This document shows, in pieces, positions 53,049-62,124 of a DNA stretch of 64,000 bases (position 1 is the stretch's first letter; every line of letters starts with the position of its first letter). The notes under the pieces were generated by a model that saw only the letters and a program-made list of their open reading frames with translations, did no database searches and was not told the origin of the DNA. Location of the stretch: the NCBI RefSeq assembly GCF_020171725.1, contig NZ_JAIVAJ010000005.1, positions 310,001-374,000 on the forward strand. Direction: 5' to 3'. Made by a program: the position numbers and the translations under genes. The DNA is from Halobacillus litoralis. Lineage in GTDB: Bacteria > Bacillota > Bacilli > Bacillales > Halobacillaceae.

Positions 53049-53060
53049 GTCTATCCTTGA

Positions 53061-53083
53061 TCCCGGGCTCTGCCCGGGAATCT
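53061..53083 (+). terminator. Terminator-like hairpin between malA and malP
   Basis: TCCCGGGC (53061-53068) pairs with GCCCGGGA (53072-53079), then TCTT. A cre-like CGAAAGCGTTTCC (53098-53110) follows before the malP ribosome site. Confidence 0.45.
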
Positions 53084-53129
53084 TCTTACATCAACACGAA
53101 AGCGTTTCCTTATAAAGGAGGATATTAAA

Positions 53130-54683
53130 GTGAAGAAATATTTCGGGAGCTTACAAAAGTTCGGTAAATCGCTCATGGTTCCTGTTGCCCTGCTTCCTGC
53201 GGCCGGTATTCTACTCGGTTTAGGAGCAGCCCTGACAGGTCCACTAGCGGATACCCTCACCTTTTTACAAAATGATGTGATTCAACTGATCGGTAACGGC
53301 ATGTCCGATATCGGAATCAGTATCTTCAACAACCTTGCTGTCATCTTCGCGATCGGTGTGGCGATCGGACTGACGGGAGGTTCGGGTATTGCTGCTTTAG
53401 CTGCCCTGCTTGGTTATATCATTATGAACAAAACGATTTCCTTCGCACTTAGTATTACGCCTGAGATGGTCGCAGAGAGCGGCGAATATGGGATGGCACT
53501 TGGAATTCCTACTCTTGAGACGGGGGTACTTGGTGGAATTGTCGTCGGTTTACTAGCCGTCTGGATTTATAATAAGTTCCACGAGTTCGATCCACCTGAA
53601 GTATTAGGGTTCTTCGCTGGTGACCGCTCTGTAGGAATTGCGATGGTCTTTTCTTCTATTTTCCTTGCGTTATTGATGATGGTTGTCTGGCCACCCATTC
53701 AAAGTGGCATTGACTCCGTTGCGAACGTCATCGCTAACGGAGCGACGAATCCGTTATACGTCGGTCTTTATGGATTCCTTGAACGTGCATTGATCCCGAC
53801 GGGGCTTCACCACATTTGGTATGCACCATTCTTGTGGACCTCTCTCGGAGGTACGACTGAAGTTGCTGGAAGCATGGTGTCTGGTGACCAATATATCTTC
53901 CTTGCCCAAGTCGCAGAAGGTGTAGAAGTAACAGCTGGACGCTTCATGGCCGGTAAATTCCCTGTCATCATGTTCGGGCTTCTTGGAGCCGCTCTTGCTA
54001 TGTACCGCCGCGCTGATAAAAAGAACCAGCCTGTCGTTAAAGGAATGCTGATTGCCGCAGCAGGTACTGCCTTTTTAACAGGGATTACGGAACCGATCGA
54101 GTTCACATTCCTATTCGTAGCTCCTTTACTGTTCGTATTCCATGCTCTTTTAGCAGGTGTATCCTTTGCTGTCATGTACATGCTCGATGTGCACTTAGGA
54201 TGGGCTGGAGGATCCGGACTGATTGACTTCATCCTCGTGAACGCCATACCGGGTACCGGAAACTGGTGGATGAACCTTGTCATCGGTGCGATCTTCTTCG
54301 TCATCTACTACTTCTCCTTCTCATTTGCGATTAAGAAGTGGGACCTTGCCACTCCAGGACGCGGAGGACAGGAGAACAAACTTTACACTCGTAAAGATTT
54401 CAATGAGAAGAAAGATGGCAAATCCAATCCGACCAAAGAAACAGCTGTCGCCATCATGGGTGCCCTTGGTGGTGAAGAGAACTTGAAACACGTAGACGCG
54501 TGCTTCACTCGATTAAGAGTAGAAGTTTCAGATGTTAACCAAATCGACGAAGACCAACTGAAAGCTTTAGGCGCTGCGGGCGTTGTGAAAGTCGACCAAA
54601 ACATCCAGGCGATCTTCGGTGGACGATCTGACCTTTATAAAAATGAAATCAACCGTCTGATCAAAGAAAATCATGCTTCTTAA
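53130..54683 (+). CDS. malP: PTS system maltose-type EIICB component
   Basis: The 517-residue protein has an EIIC membrane domain (about 1-410) with GITEPIEFTFLF, and a C-terminal EIIB domain with the phosphocysteine in HVDACFTRLRVE (Cys458). There is no EIIA, so it would borrow EIIA-Glc. It imports and phosphorylates an alpha-glucoside, and the neighbouring MalA would hydrolyse the product. In B. subtilis the pair is regulated by the RpiR-type MalR; here a GntR protein takes that place. Confidence 0.88.
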   Translation: MKKYFGSLQKFGKSLMVPVALLPAAGILLGLGAALTGPLADTLTFLQNDVIQLIGNGMSDIGISIFNNLAVIFAIGVAIGLTGGSGIAALAALLGYIIMNKTISFALSITPEMVAESGEYGMALGIPTLETGVLGGIVVGLLAVWIYNKFHEFDPPEVLGFFAGDRSVGIAMVFSSIFLALLMMVVWPPIQSGIDSVANVIANGATNPLYVGLYGFLERALIPTGLHHIWYAPFLWTSLGGTTEVAGSMVSGDQYIFLAQVAEGVEVTAGRFMAGKFPVIMFGLLGAALAMYRRADKKNQPVVKGMLIAAAGTAFLTGITEPIEFTFLFVAPLLFVFHALLAGVSFAVMYMLDVHLGWAGGSGLIDFILVNAIPGTGNWWMNLVIGAIFFVIYYFSFSFAIKKWDLATPGRGGQENKLYTRKDFNEKKDGKSNPTKETAVAIMGALGGEENLKHVDACFTRLRVEVSDVNQIDEDQLKALGAAGVVKVDQNIQAIFGGRSDLYKNEINRLIKENHAS

Positions 54684-54690
54684 TAGAATG

Positions 54691-54728
54691 AAAAGCCTCC
54701 ATTCATTTTTTGAATGGAGGCTTTTTTT
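54691..54728 (+). terminator. Rho-independent terminator
   Basis: A perfect 15-bp stem (54691-54705 with 54711-54725) and a T-run after malP. Confidence 0.9.
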
Positions 54729-54776
54729 AATAGAGGGAAGGTTCAGGACAACGACGACCTGCTTGGAGTTCAGTCA

Positions 54777-54995
54777 GTCCCATTAAAAGATTTATGGGAC
54801 TATGAGTCGATCGTTTGGTGCGATGTCTGTCCCATTAAAAGTTTTATCGGACTATGAGTCGATCGTTTGGTGCGATGCCTGTCCCATTAAAAGTTTTATC
54901 GGACTATGAGTCGATCGTTTGGTGCGTTGCCTGTCCCATTAAGAGATTTATCGGACAGATCCTCTCCAGTCGGCACACCTTCTGTCCCAATCCTC
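54777..54995. repeat. 52-bp-period tandem hairpin repeat, block C
   Basis: GTCCCATTAAAAGTTTTATCGGAC-type hairpins start at 54777, 54829, 54881 and 54933, each 52 bases apart, with a degenerate fifth at 54983. Spacers carry TATGAGTCGATCGTTTGGTG. Units 1-4 are nearly identical, so this is the youngest-looking block. It is noncoding. Confidence 0.88.
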
Positions 54996-55031
54996 CAAAC
55001 ACAACCGGAAACAGTCCGTATCCATCAACCA

Positions 55032-55679
55032 CTAGACAAATTGGATAAGCAACTGAACGCCCTGCCACCCCATTCTTCCCCCGAAACCGATCAAGATCAG
55101 GCTTGCACCTATATGAATAAAACGCAGGACAAAAGGCGACGCCAGAAAACGTCCAAAATGCGTCATAAAAGCCATGTTCAGGTTCCACAACCCGATTCCA
55201 ACAAAGACGAGCATACTGATTAAAAAGGAATACAGAAGGTTTTCCTTTTCAAAAGCACTGCTCAGTACAGAGCCATAGATGCTGATCCAGAACAAAAGGT
55301 TCATGGGATTGGTACTGGCAATCAAGAAGCCTTTCAGAAACGACCCTCTATAAATGGAGGATGGAACCGTACTGTTTTCCGTCCGTTGATCCATCATAAG
55401 ATGAGGGGACTTCATACTGACCAGCCCGCTATGTATCAGAACGAGTGCCCCCATCATCAATAGTAGAATCTTAACCCAGACCACAGATAAGAAAGCGGCC
55501 ATGCCGAGGAACATGGCTCCCATCAGCAACAAATCAGATGACATCCCCCCAAGACCTACGAACAATGCCGAGAGAAAACCATAGGTCAGCCCCCGCTTCA
55601 CAATTTCAATATTAATCGGACCTACTGGTGCCGCAATGGATAGGCCCAGGAAGATGTGTGCCGCAACCATTCCAATCAT
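55032..55679 (-). CDS. LysE/RhtB-family exporter
   Basis: The 215-residue membrane protein has six hydrophobic helices and the LysE-family N-terminus GLSIAAPVGPINIEIVKRGL, plus NPMNLLFWISIYG in the middle. Such carriers export amino acids or related metabolites. It begins 7 bases after the cupredoxin gene stop, so it is probably coupled. The ribosome site is weak; ATG 55670 is an alternative start. Confidence 0.82.
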   Translation of the reverse strand: MIGMVAAHIFLGLSIAAPVGPINIEIVKRGLTYGFLSALFVGLGGMSSDLLLMGAMFLGMAAFLSVVWVKILLLMMGALVLIHSGLVSMKSPHLMMDQRTENSTVPSSIYRGSFLKGFLIASTNPMNLLFWISIYGSVLSSAFEKENLLYSFLISMLVFVGIGLWNLNMAFMTHFGRFLASPFVLRFIHIGASLILIGFGGRMGWQGVQLLIQFV

Positions 55680-55686
55680 GGCAGCG

Positions 55687-56139
55687 TTAATCTACGACGA
55701 TGTAAGCAATCATCGGTCCGTTTGTGGAAGTATCTGCGTGGGTCGTACAGATCAAACGGTAGATTCCTTCTTTATCAAAATTCAGGTCAACGACGGTTTC
55801 TTCCCCTTGCTTCACGGTACCTTTTATATCCGTTCCTTCAATGTAAAACGGGTGTTCGTGGCCGTTGACACCGAATATGTTCAATTGAACCGCTTCTCCT
55901 TTTTCCACAAAAATCGTGCCAGGGTCCCATCGGTACGCCTCGATCTCTTTGCCATCTTTCGTCTCTGCTTTGAATTCTCCGGTGACAAGGTTGATTACTC
56001 TAGGGCTTTTCTTATCCATCAAGGACGTCGGAACCGCTCCCTTCCATACCGAGCTTCCAATAAAATAAGCTGCAAAGGCAATGACAAGTGCTCCCGCTAT
56101 GAGACCGATTTTCTTTGCGGATAAAATAAGGGCATCCAT
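55687..56139 (-). CDS. Membrane-anchored cupredoxin-domain protein
   Basis: The 150-residue protein has an N-terminal membrane anchor (about 8-28) and an outside cupredoxin-like domain. The candidate copper ligands are the His residues of GHEHPF and the Cys/His of LICTTHADT near the C-terminus, resembling the blue-copper/CuA-type loop. The start is the ATG at 56139, 7 bases after AGGAGG; the ATG at 56145 abuts the ribosome site. It would be an extracytoplasmic electron carrier or copper binder. Confidence 0.72.
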   Translation of the reverse strand: MDALILSAKKIGLIAGALVIAFAAYFIGSSVWKGAVPTSLMDKKSPRVINLVTGEFKAETKDGKEIEAYRWDPGTIFVEKGEAVQLNIFGVNGHEHPFYIEGTDIKGTVKQGEETVVDLNFDKEGIYRLICTTHADTSTNGPMIAYIVVD

Positions 56140-56234
56140 CAACATTCCTCCTAAGGGTTTGTTGATTCATGTATATGCGTACAAGCCTCGGAAACTTGTC
56201 TACTTTTTTCAAAAAGCTGCATTCACACACTGCA

Positions 56235-56279
56235 TAAAAAATGCTCCCTGCCACCATAGGGTGATCGGAAGCATTTTTT
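56235..56279 (-). terminator. Terminator after the haloperoxidase-like gene
   Basis: AAAAAATGCT pairs with AGCATTTTTT across an inner CCCT/AGGG hairpin; suited to both directions. Confidence 0.7.
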
Positions 56280-56280
56280 G

Positions 56281-57180
56281 TTAGAAGAATAAGCGTGGGT
56301 CCGGCCATTCACTCGATGAAGATTCCTCTTCATCACTAAGCAGCAGCGAGTTACAGCTTTGATCATACTCGAAAGGAATCACCTGCTCATAATCGACCGG
56401 CAGAATATCAGCATCCCGGTAGGAGCGGAACGGGTGATCGAGCGGCACTCCGTTCACTTCGTCTTTCTGCAGCTCCTCGACAACGATACGACCGATTTGT
56501 CTTCCGAGACGGAGCCCCTGCTCGTTATCTGCTGGGTAATGAACCCCTGCGTACAGCCTTGACACCGCATTTTCTTCCGCGATTTGGTGCAATTTCCTTC
56601 GCTCTCCCGGGAAGAAGTAACTCAAGATCACTTCGGCAGCACCGGAAACGGTCGCGTGACCAGAAGGATAGGATGGGTGGTTCGGTGTACATACAACGGT
56701 CGCAAGGTTCTGATCCAACTGGTTCGGTCTAGGTACGAGCCATTTGTATTTCAGTGACCAGCAGACGACGAACGCATCGTTCATACCGCTGAACAAAGCT
56801 CCAAGGATACGTGCAGCCCTCGGTGCCTCTACGCTGTATGTGTCAATCAAGCGGTCCACAACCGGAATCCACTGCTTGGACGGTGGGCCGCTTCCCCAAT
56901 ATTCCGCTATTTTGACTTGTTCTTCTGTTAAGTTAGCCAAGGCTTCCTTCACTTCCTGGAGCTGCTTATAAAAGTCAATTTTGTCTGGTGACTTGATGGC
57001 TAAGCGGATCGGTCTTCCATCAAGCTTTTTGAAGCCGTGCCTTCTGCTATGTTCAATAAAATAAGTCTTCCACTCCCCCGCTTCAGGCTCTACGCCTCCG
57101 CGAACGGTCGGTGGATGTGAAGCTCCTGCATAAGGGACTTCAGTCCACAAAGGTAATCGATCATGTCGATTGCTCATCAT
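56281..57180 (-). CDS. Vanadium-dependent haloperoxidase / PAP2-like protein
   Basis: The 299-residue protein shows the vanadate/phosphate-binding pattern of the haloperoxidase-PAP2 superfamily: KYKWLVPRPNQ (Lys and Arg), PSYPSGHATVSGAA (Ser-Gly-His) and SRLYAGVHYPADN (Arg and His). No membrane helices or signal peptide are obvious. The gene may encode a haloperoxidase-like enzyme or a soluble acid phosphatase. ATG 57180 or 57177 follows AAAGGGG. Confidence 0.78.
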   Translation of the reverse strand: MMSNRHDRLPLWTEVPYAGASHPPTVRGGVEPEAGEWKTYFIEHSRRHGFKKLDGRPIRLAIKSPDKIDFYKQLQEVKEALANLTEEQVKIAEYWGSGPPSKQWIPVVDRLIDTYSVEAPRAARILGALFSGMNDAFVVCWSLKYKWLVPRPNQLDQNLATVVCTPNHPSYPSGHATVSGAAEVILSYFFPGERRKLHQIAEENAVSRLYAGVHYPADNEQGLRLGRQIGRIVVEELQKDEVNGVPLDHPFRSYRDADILPVDYEQVIPFEYDQSCNSLLLSDEEESSSSEWPDPRLFF

Positions 57181-57236
57181 ACATACCCCTTTTTACTATA
57201 CGGTATGTCCTTTGTGGGAAGGTGTGCCGTCAAAAC

Positions 57237-59042
57237 CTAAGATAGGGCTTGCCCTTCTGCCATTTGGGTGCGAACCAAGTCTGCGTAGAACCCTTTCTGT
57301 TTCAACAGCTCACGGTGAGAACCTTTTTCGATGATCTGACCGTCCTGAAGTACAAGGATGAGGTCTGCCGACCGGATGGTATTTAAGCGGTGTGCAATGA
57401 CAAAGCTCGTCCGGCCTTTCATCAGTTTAGCCAGAGCGTCATTGATTTTCATTTCCGTTACCGTATCGATACTGCTCGTCGCTTCATCGAGGATGAGCAA
57501 AGACGGATTGGCAATCATCGCACGGGCAATCGATAACAACTGCCGCTGTCCGTGGCTGACTCCATGTCCGTCTGAATCCAGCCACGTATCATATCCATCC
57601 GGCAGCTGTCGGATGAACTCGTCGGCATGGGCCGCACGCGCAGCTTGTTCGACCTCTTCATCCGTCGCATCCAGCCTTCCATAGCGGATGTTCTCACGAA
57701 TGGTTGTATGGAACATCGTAGAATCCTGCAGCACGACCCCCATCTGCTGGCGCAGGCTTCGGCGTGTCATTTCGTTCAGAGGCTTCCCGTCCATCAAGAT
57801 GATTCCGTCACTCGGTTCATAAAAACGAGAGAGCAAAGAGATGATTGTCGTCTTCCCTGCCCCTGTTGGACCGACAAGGGCGACCGTCTCACCCTGCTTG
57901 GCGTGGAAGGATATATCTTTTAATGTAGACTGGTCGTCGTCATAAGAGAAATCAACTTGTTCAAAGCGAACATCCCCTTCTAACGCTGGAACATCTTCCG
58001 CCTTTGTCTCGTCCTTCTCTTCGACCTTCTTGTCTATGATATCGAAGACCCGCTCCGCTCCTGCTACCGCAGAAAGAATCATGTTAAACTGGTTCGCCAA
58101 ATCATTCAGCGGCCTCGTAAACTGCCTCGAATACGTTGTAAACGTCACGATGACACCGATTGAAATCGAGCCGTTCAACGCAAGCAGTCCCCCGCCCCCT
58201 ACAATGATGGCGAAACTCACATTGTTCAGCATGTTCATGAGCTTCGGAATGAACCCGGTGTACACTTGTGCCCAGTACCCCGAATCCCTGAGCGCTTCAT
58301 TTTTCCCCTTAAACTCTTCAATCACCTGTTCTTCACGGGAAAACATCGATACGATCGTCTGCCCGGAGAACATTTCCTCGACGTAGCCGTTCACTTCACC
58401 GAGGTGATGCTGCTGTTCTTTGAAATACTTCTCCGTCCGCTTCGTAATCCACTTCATTCCGAAATACATCACAGGTACAATCGTAATCGTCAACAGCGTG
58501 AGGAGAGGACTGAGCCATAGCATCATGACAAGCGTTCCCGTGATCGTCAACACACTCGTTACAAACTGGACAATCGCCGTATTCAACGTCCGACTCACGT
58601 TCTCCATATCATTGGTCAGTCGACTCATCAGCTCTCCCTGTTGATACTCTTGGAAAAAGAGAATTGGAAGACGCTGCAGGTGTGAGAATAAATGATTTCT
58701 CATTTTGTACACCGCATTCTGTGCGATGCCGATCATCCAGTAATTCTGCAGCCAGAGAAAGGCCGATTGAAAGCCGTAGATGAACAAAAGGGTTGTAAGC
58801 ATGGTCAGAAGAACGCTGAGATCCGGCTCTGCGATGACGAGATCTACCGTACGGCCGAGAAGATATGGTCCGGCAAGCGACAACCCCGAACTTGCCAGGA
58901 TGAGAAGCAGCACGGTGTAAAAACGCTTCTTCTCTTCTTTCATATACGAGAAAATTCTGCGAGTCGTCGCCTTGATATCATTGACCTTCGGCGGAGCTGT
59001 GCCGATCCCCTGATGCCTTCGGACATTCGTTCGCTGAGCCAT
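57237..59042 (-). CDS. yfiC: ABC exporter half-transporter (YfiC-like)
   Basis: The 601-residue protein has six membrane helices (residues about 40-330) and a C-terminal ATPase with Walker A GPTGAGKTT, Walker B LLILDEATSSID and an altered signature GVSHGQRQLLS instead of LSGGQ. It starts directly after the yfiB stop. It pairs with YfiB, and the degenerate signature contributes to one of the two ATP sites, as in asymmetric drug exporters. Confidence 0.87.
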   Translation of the reverse strand: MAQRTNVRRHQGIGTAPPKVNDIKATTRRIFSYMKEEKKRFYTVLLLILASSGLSLAGPYLLGRTVDLVIAEPDLSVLLTMLTTLLFIYGFQSAFLWLQNYWMIGIAQNAVYKMRNHLFSHLQRLPILFFQEYQQGELMSRLTNDMENVSRTLNTAIVQFVTSVLTITGTLVMMLWLSPLLTLLTITIVPVMYFGMKWITKRTEKYFKEQQHHLGEVNGYVEEMFSGQTIVSMFSREEQVIEEFKGKNEALRDSGYWAQVYTGFIPKLMNMLNNVSFAIIVGGGGLLALNGSISIGVIVTFTTYSRQFTRPLNDLANQFNMILSAVAGAERVFDIIDKKVEEKDETKAEDVPALEGDVRFEQVDFSYDDDQSTLKDISFHAKQGETVALVGPTGAGKTTIISLLSRFYEPSDGIILMDGKPLNEMTRRSLRQQMGVVLQDSTMFHTTIRENIRYGRLDATDEEVEQAARAAHADEFIRQLPDGYDTWLDSDGHGVSHGQRQLLSIARAMIANPSLLILDEATSSIDTVTEMKINDALAKLMKGRTSFVIAHRLNTIRSADLILVLQDGQIIEKGSHRELLKQKGFYADLVRTQMAEGQALS

Positions 59043-60752
59043 CTACTGCACCTCCTCCAACTGAGATTGATACACTTCCCGGTAATAGTCGCTTTCCTTC
59101 AGCAATTGTTCGTGCGGCCCCTCTGCTATCAACTTTCCTTTGTGCAGGACGAGAATATCATGAGCCGCCTTCAAGGAACTGATTTTCTGCGCGACCATAA
59201 ACACGGTGCAGGACTGTTCCCTGAGTGCCTCCATCAACCGATGTTCGGTATGGGCATCGAGGGCACTGGTACTGTCATCTAAAATAAGGATCTTCGGCTT
59301 CCGGACGAGTGCACGCGCAATCGAAAGACGCTGTTTCTGCCCCCCAGAGAACGTCACCCCTTTCTGCCCGAGCCTCGTTTCATATCCGTTCGGTAAAGTC
59401 GTTATAAATTCGTGAATCTGCGCCTGTTCCGCTGCTTCACGAATCTCAGCATCCGAAGCCTCTTCTTTTCCCCAGGCAATGTTCTCTTTCACGGTTCCTG
59501 AGAATAAGTGAATTTCCTGAGGCACAAGGCTGATCTGCTGTCGCAGGCTTTTCACATCGAGCGCTTCAATGGGATGATGATCCAAATAGATCGCACCACT
59601 CGTCTTTTCATAAAGACGCGGAATAAGGTGAAGCAGCGATGTTTTGCCCGAACCTGTTTCTCCAAGAATGCCGATCGTCCGCCCAGCTTCTGCCTGAAAG
59701 GAGATGGAATCGAGGGTTGTCATCTCTCCGTGACGGAATGAAACATCCTCAAATGAGACCTTTCCTTTTAACACAGGAGACTCCCCTTTCTTTTCATGAA
59801 GGTAAGAAGGCGTCTCCTCATCCAGGACGTCAGTAATACGGTTCGCTGAGGCGTTCCCTCGAGAAAACACCATAATCAGAAATGTGAAAATCGAGAAGGT
59901 GAACATGATCCGCGTCGCATAATTGACGATCGCAACGACTTCACCAGGCTGTATGCTGTTCGCCGCCAGCCGGTCCACACTCATCCACAGAACGACCAGG
60001 ATGATGATATTCATCCCGAGCATGACAACAGGCATGGCCACTTCCATCAGCCACAGCGCCCTTTTGTTTTTATCCATCAAGTCATCATTCACACCGCGGA
60101 ACCGCTCTTCCTCATGCTTCCCACGGTTGAATCCCTTGATTAACCGGATGCCCGTCAAGTTTTCACGAATGACCGTGTTCACTCTGTCCACCTTTTGTTG
60201 AACGCGACTGAACAACCGTACCCCTTTGGATAAAATAAAGAAGAGGAAGGCTAAAAACAATGGAACAGCGACGATTAGAATAAGCGAAAGCTGCACATCA
60301 ATCGTAAACGCCATAAAGAGTGCAAAAACGATGAACAGCGGTGCCCTGAGAGCAATCCGGACAAACATGAACAGCAGATTCTGTATTTGTACGACATCGT
60401 TTGTAATGCGCGTAATCAACCCGGGTGTCGAGTAGGATTGAAAGTTCCGACTCGTAAAGGACTGGACCTTCTCAAATAGATCCCGCCTTAAGTCATATCC
60501 AACCCCCTGACTCAAACGGGCGGCGAAGAAGGAATTCGTCACCCCTGCTGCAAAGGCAAGAAGCGATAACCCAACCAGAACCGCTCCCCAACCAGAGACC
60601 ACTGAAAAGTCCCCTGCCACAATCCCTTCGTCGACGATTTTAGCCATCAGCAGTGGCTGAACAAGCTCGACAACCAACTCAATACCCATGAGGGCGAGTG
60701 CAATGATAGCCGACCATTTATAGGATAAAGAATAAGTAAATAAGCGTCTCAC
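59043..60752 (-). CDS. yfiB: ABC exporter half-transporter (YfiB-like)
   Basis: The 569-residue half-transporter has six helices and an ATPase with Walker A GETGSGKTS, signature VTFSGGQKQRLS and Walker B ILILDDSTSALD, where the usual catalytic Glu is Asp. This marks it as the degenerate partner of a heterodimer with YfiC. Bacillus YfiBC pairs are drug or metabolite exporters. It is the first gene of the operon. Confidence 0.87.
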   Translation of the reverse strand: MRRLFTYSLSYKWSAIIALALMGIELVVELVQPLLMAKIVDEGIVAGDFSVVSGWGAVLVGLSLLAFAAGVTNSFFAARLSQGVGYDLRRDLFEKVQSFTSRNFQSYSTPGLITRITNDVVQIQNLLFMFVRIALRAPLFIVFALFMAFTIDVQLSLILIVAVPLFLAFLFFILSKGVRLFSRVQQKVDRVNTVIRENLTGIRLIKGFNRGKHEEERFRGVNDDLMDKNKRALWLMEVAMPVVMLGMNIIILVVLWMSVDRLAANSIQPGEVVAIVNYATRIMFTFSIFTFLIMVFSRGNASANRITDVLDEETPSYLHEKKGESPVLKGKVSFEDVSFRHGEMTTLDSISFQAEAGRTIGILGETGSGKTSLLHLIPRLYEKTSGAIYLDHHPIEALDVKSLRQQISLVPQEIHLFSGTVKENIAWGKEEASDAEIREAAEQAQIHEFITTLPNGYETRLGQKGVTFSGGQKQRLSIARALVRKPKILILDDSTSALDAHTEHRLMEALREQSCTVFMVAQKISSLKAAHDILVLHKGKLIAEGPHEQLLKESDYYREVYQSQLEEVQ

Positions 60753-60934
60753 ACGGTCGTCCTCCGTTATGTCTGAAAGTTCCTATAATTATACAGGATG
60801 ATTTGAACAGATAGAAGCAAGACTGTTCAGTCATTATATAGTTCATTTCACCCTAATTTTCTTAGTATAACGTTTGTATAACAAATGCATGGAACATTCA
60901 TATGGTTAAGATTACAAAAAGGTGTACATAGCCA

Positions 60935-60963
60935 TTGAAAAAGAATGATTTTAAAGTGATAAT
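60935..60963 (+). promoter_or_regulatory. Sigma-A promoter for the small ORF at 61068
   Basis: TTGAAA (60935-60940), a 17-base spacer and GATAAT (60958-60963). It lies in the 315-base gap between yfiB and the small ORF; nothing else stands out there. Confidence 0.55.
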
Positions 60964-61067
60964 AATAAGTGTCTATTTTTTTAAGGACAAACCGACGGTC
61001 TCAAGATCAGATTCCAAAATATTATATTACTATCATACCCCCGGATGATATCAGGAAGGTGATGTAC

Positions 61068-61262
61068 ATGAAGGACAACATCAAGCCGATTTTCCCAGTA
61101 ACTGACGAACTGTTGGAATTAGTTGACCTCCTAAATCAAGTGTCCGATACCTCTGATGACCATATCATTCCTCAAACCATGACCGTATTAAACAAGGTGT
61201 ATGCACAAGGAATTATGGAAGGGTATCAAAAAGCCATGGAAAAGAAAGAGCAGAATGTATAA
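61068..61262 (+). CDS. Small hypothetical protein, 64 residues
   Basis: The start is ATG 61068, 8 bases after AGGAAGG; the ATG at 61062 is too close. The product is mostly helical and acidic at its N-terminal half (ELLELVDLLNQVSD), with a basic tail region. There are no membrane segments. I do not recognise the family. A bidirectional terminator follows at 61314. Confidence 0.6.
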   Translation: MKDNIKPIFPVTDELLELVDLLNQVSDTSDDHIIPQTMTVLNKVYAQGIMEGYQKAMEKKEQNV

Positions 61263-61313
61263 CTTCCGTTAACTGAATCGCCAACCTAATTAAATAAAAG
61301 CATGACCGATTAG

Positions 61314-61352
61314 AAAAAGCACTCTCCTTTGTACAAGGCAGGGTGCTTTTTC
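61314..61352. terminator. Bidirectional terminator
   Basis: AAAAAGCAC (61314-61322) pairs with GTGCTTTTT (61343-61351), between the small ORF and the SGNH hydrolase gene. Confidence 0.75.
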
Positions 61353-61363
61353 ATGTGATTCGA

Positions 61364-62041
61364 TTATGGGAGAGCACGCAGCCCAAGATCAGCCAATGCT
61401 CTGTGACCGATGATTGTAGGGTGGACATCTCTAGTCATCATGTATTCAGGACGCTTGTGGAAAACGCTGTAAGCATCCACAACCTGCACATCCATTACGT
61501 ACTGATAAAATTGAGACAACGTCTTATACTGTTCATTGATATACCGGAGAGGGACATCCACCTCTGGACCAGCTTTGGGATAGGGGTTGTAGAGGTTGTA
61601 CACTAAGACTTTTGCGTCAGACTTTTTATTGAGCTCAATTAGTATCCTGCCTACATGATCCAGCAAATCCGTAATGACCCCCTTCACTTCTCCTACATCC
61701 AGCTGATCGAGGTCTTTATTCTCTTTCAAAAGATTAAGCAAGTCATTTCCACCAATATAAAGGATGATATAATCCGCCTCTTGAACACTGTGAATAACCT
61801 GTGGATCGTTATTCAATTTGGCTAGAAGCTCCTCTGAAGTAATACCTGGTTTACTTAAGTTTGTAAGGTGCCACCCTTTGTCTTTGGAAATGAGAGCAGG
61901 AAAAGACTGCTGTTCAGGATCAGGAAGATGATAACCGTAAGGTATTGAATCACCGATGGCAACGAGCTTCTTTTCTTCCGCTTGAACGAGCATCGGTTGA
62001 ATAATCATGAAAATAATAGCAAGCAATAGAATATTTCTCAT
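61364..62041 (-). CDS. Secreted SGNH/GDSL hydrolase
   Basis: The 225-residue protein has a signal peptide (about 1-21, ending MLVQA) and the GDSL/SGNH blocks: VAIGDSIPYGYHL (Ser), YIGGNDLLNLL (Gly/Asn) and RDVHPTIIGHRAL (Asp-His). It is an exported esterase or lipase-like hydrolase. The start is ATG 62041, 9 bases after GGAG; TTG 62056 and ATG 62047 are worse placed. Confidence 0.82.
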   Translation of the reverse strand: MRNILLLAIIFMIIQPMLVQAEEKKLVAIGDSIPYGYHLPDPEQQSFPALISKDKGWHLTNLSKPGITSEELLAKLNNDPQVIHSVQEADYIILYIGGNDLLNLLKENKDLDQLDVGEVKGVITDLLDHVGRILIELNKKSDAKVLVYNLYNPYPKAGPEVDVPLRYINEQYKTLSQFYQYVMDVQVVDAYSVFHKRPEYMMTRDVHPTIIGHRALADLGLRALP

Positions 62042-62087
62042 TCTCATCGTCTCCAATGAAAGGGCGAGCTGCCCCTAAAAATTAAAG

Positions 62088-62115
62088 AAGAAAACGCCCG
62101 TCGAAACGGGCGTTT
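62088..62115 (-). terminator. Rho-independent terminator
   Basis: AAACGCCCGT (62092-62101) pairs with ACGGGCGTTT (62106-62115); the left A-rich side gives a U-tail on the minus strand after the CAP-domain gene. Confidence 0.75.
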
Positions 62116-62124
62116 GGTTACGAC

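Noticed and set aside
54777..54995. Possible CRISPR array (regular repeats of about 24 bases with spacers of about 28)
   Set aside because: The spacers are as conserved as the repeats, and no cas genes are present. The same goes for blocks A and B.
54854..55223. ORFs running through block C into the lysE gene end
   Set aside because: They read the tandem repeat and then the antisense of the LysE gene; no coding signs.
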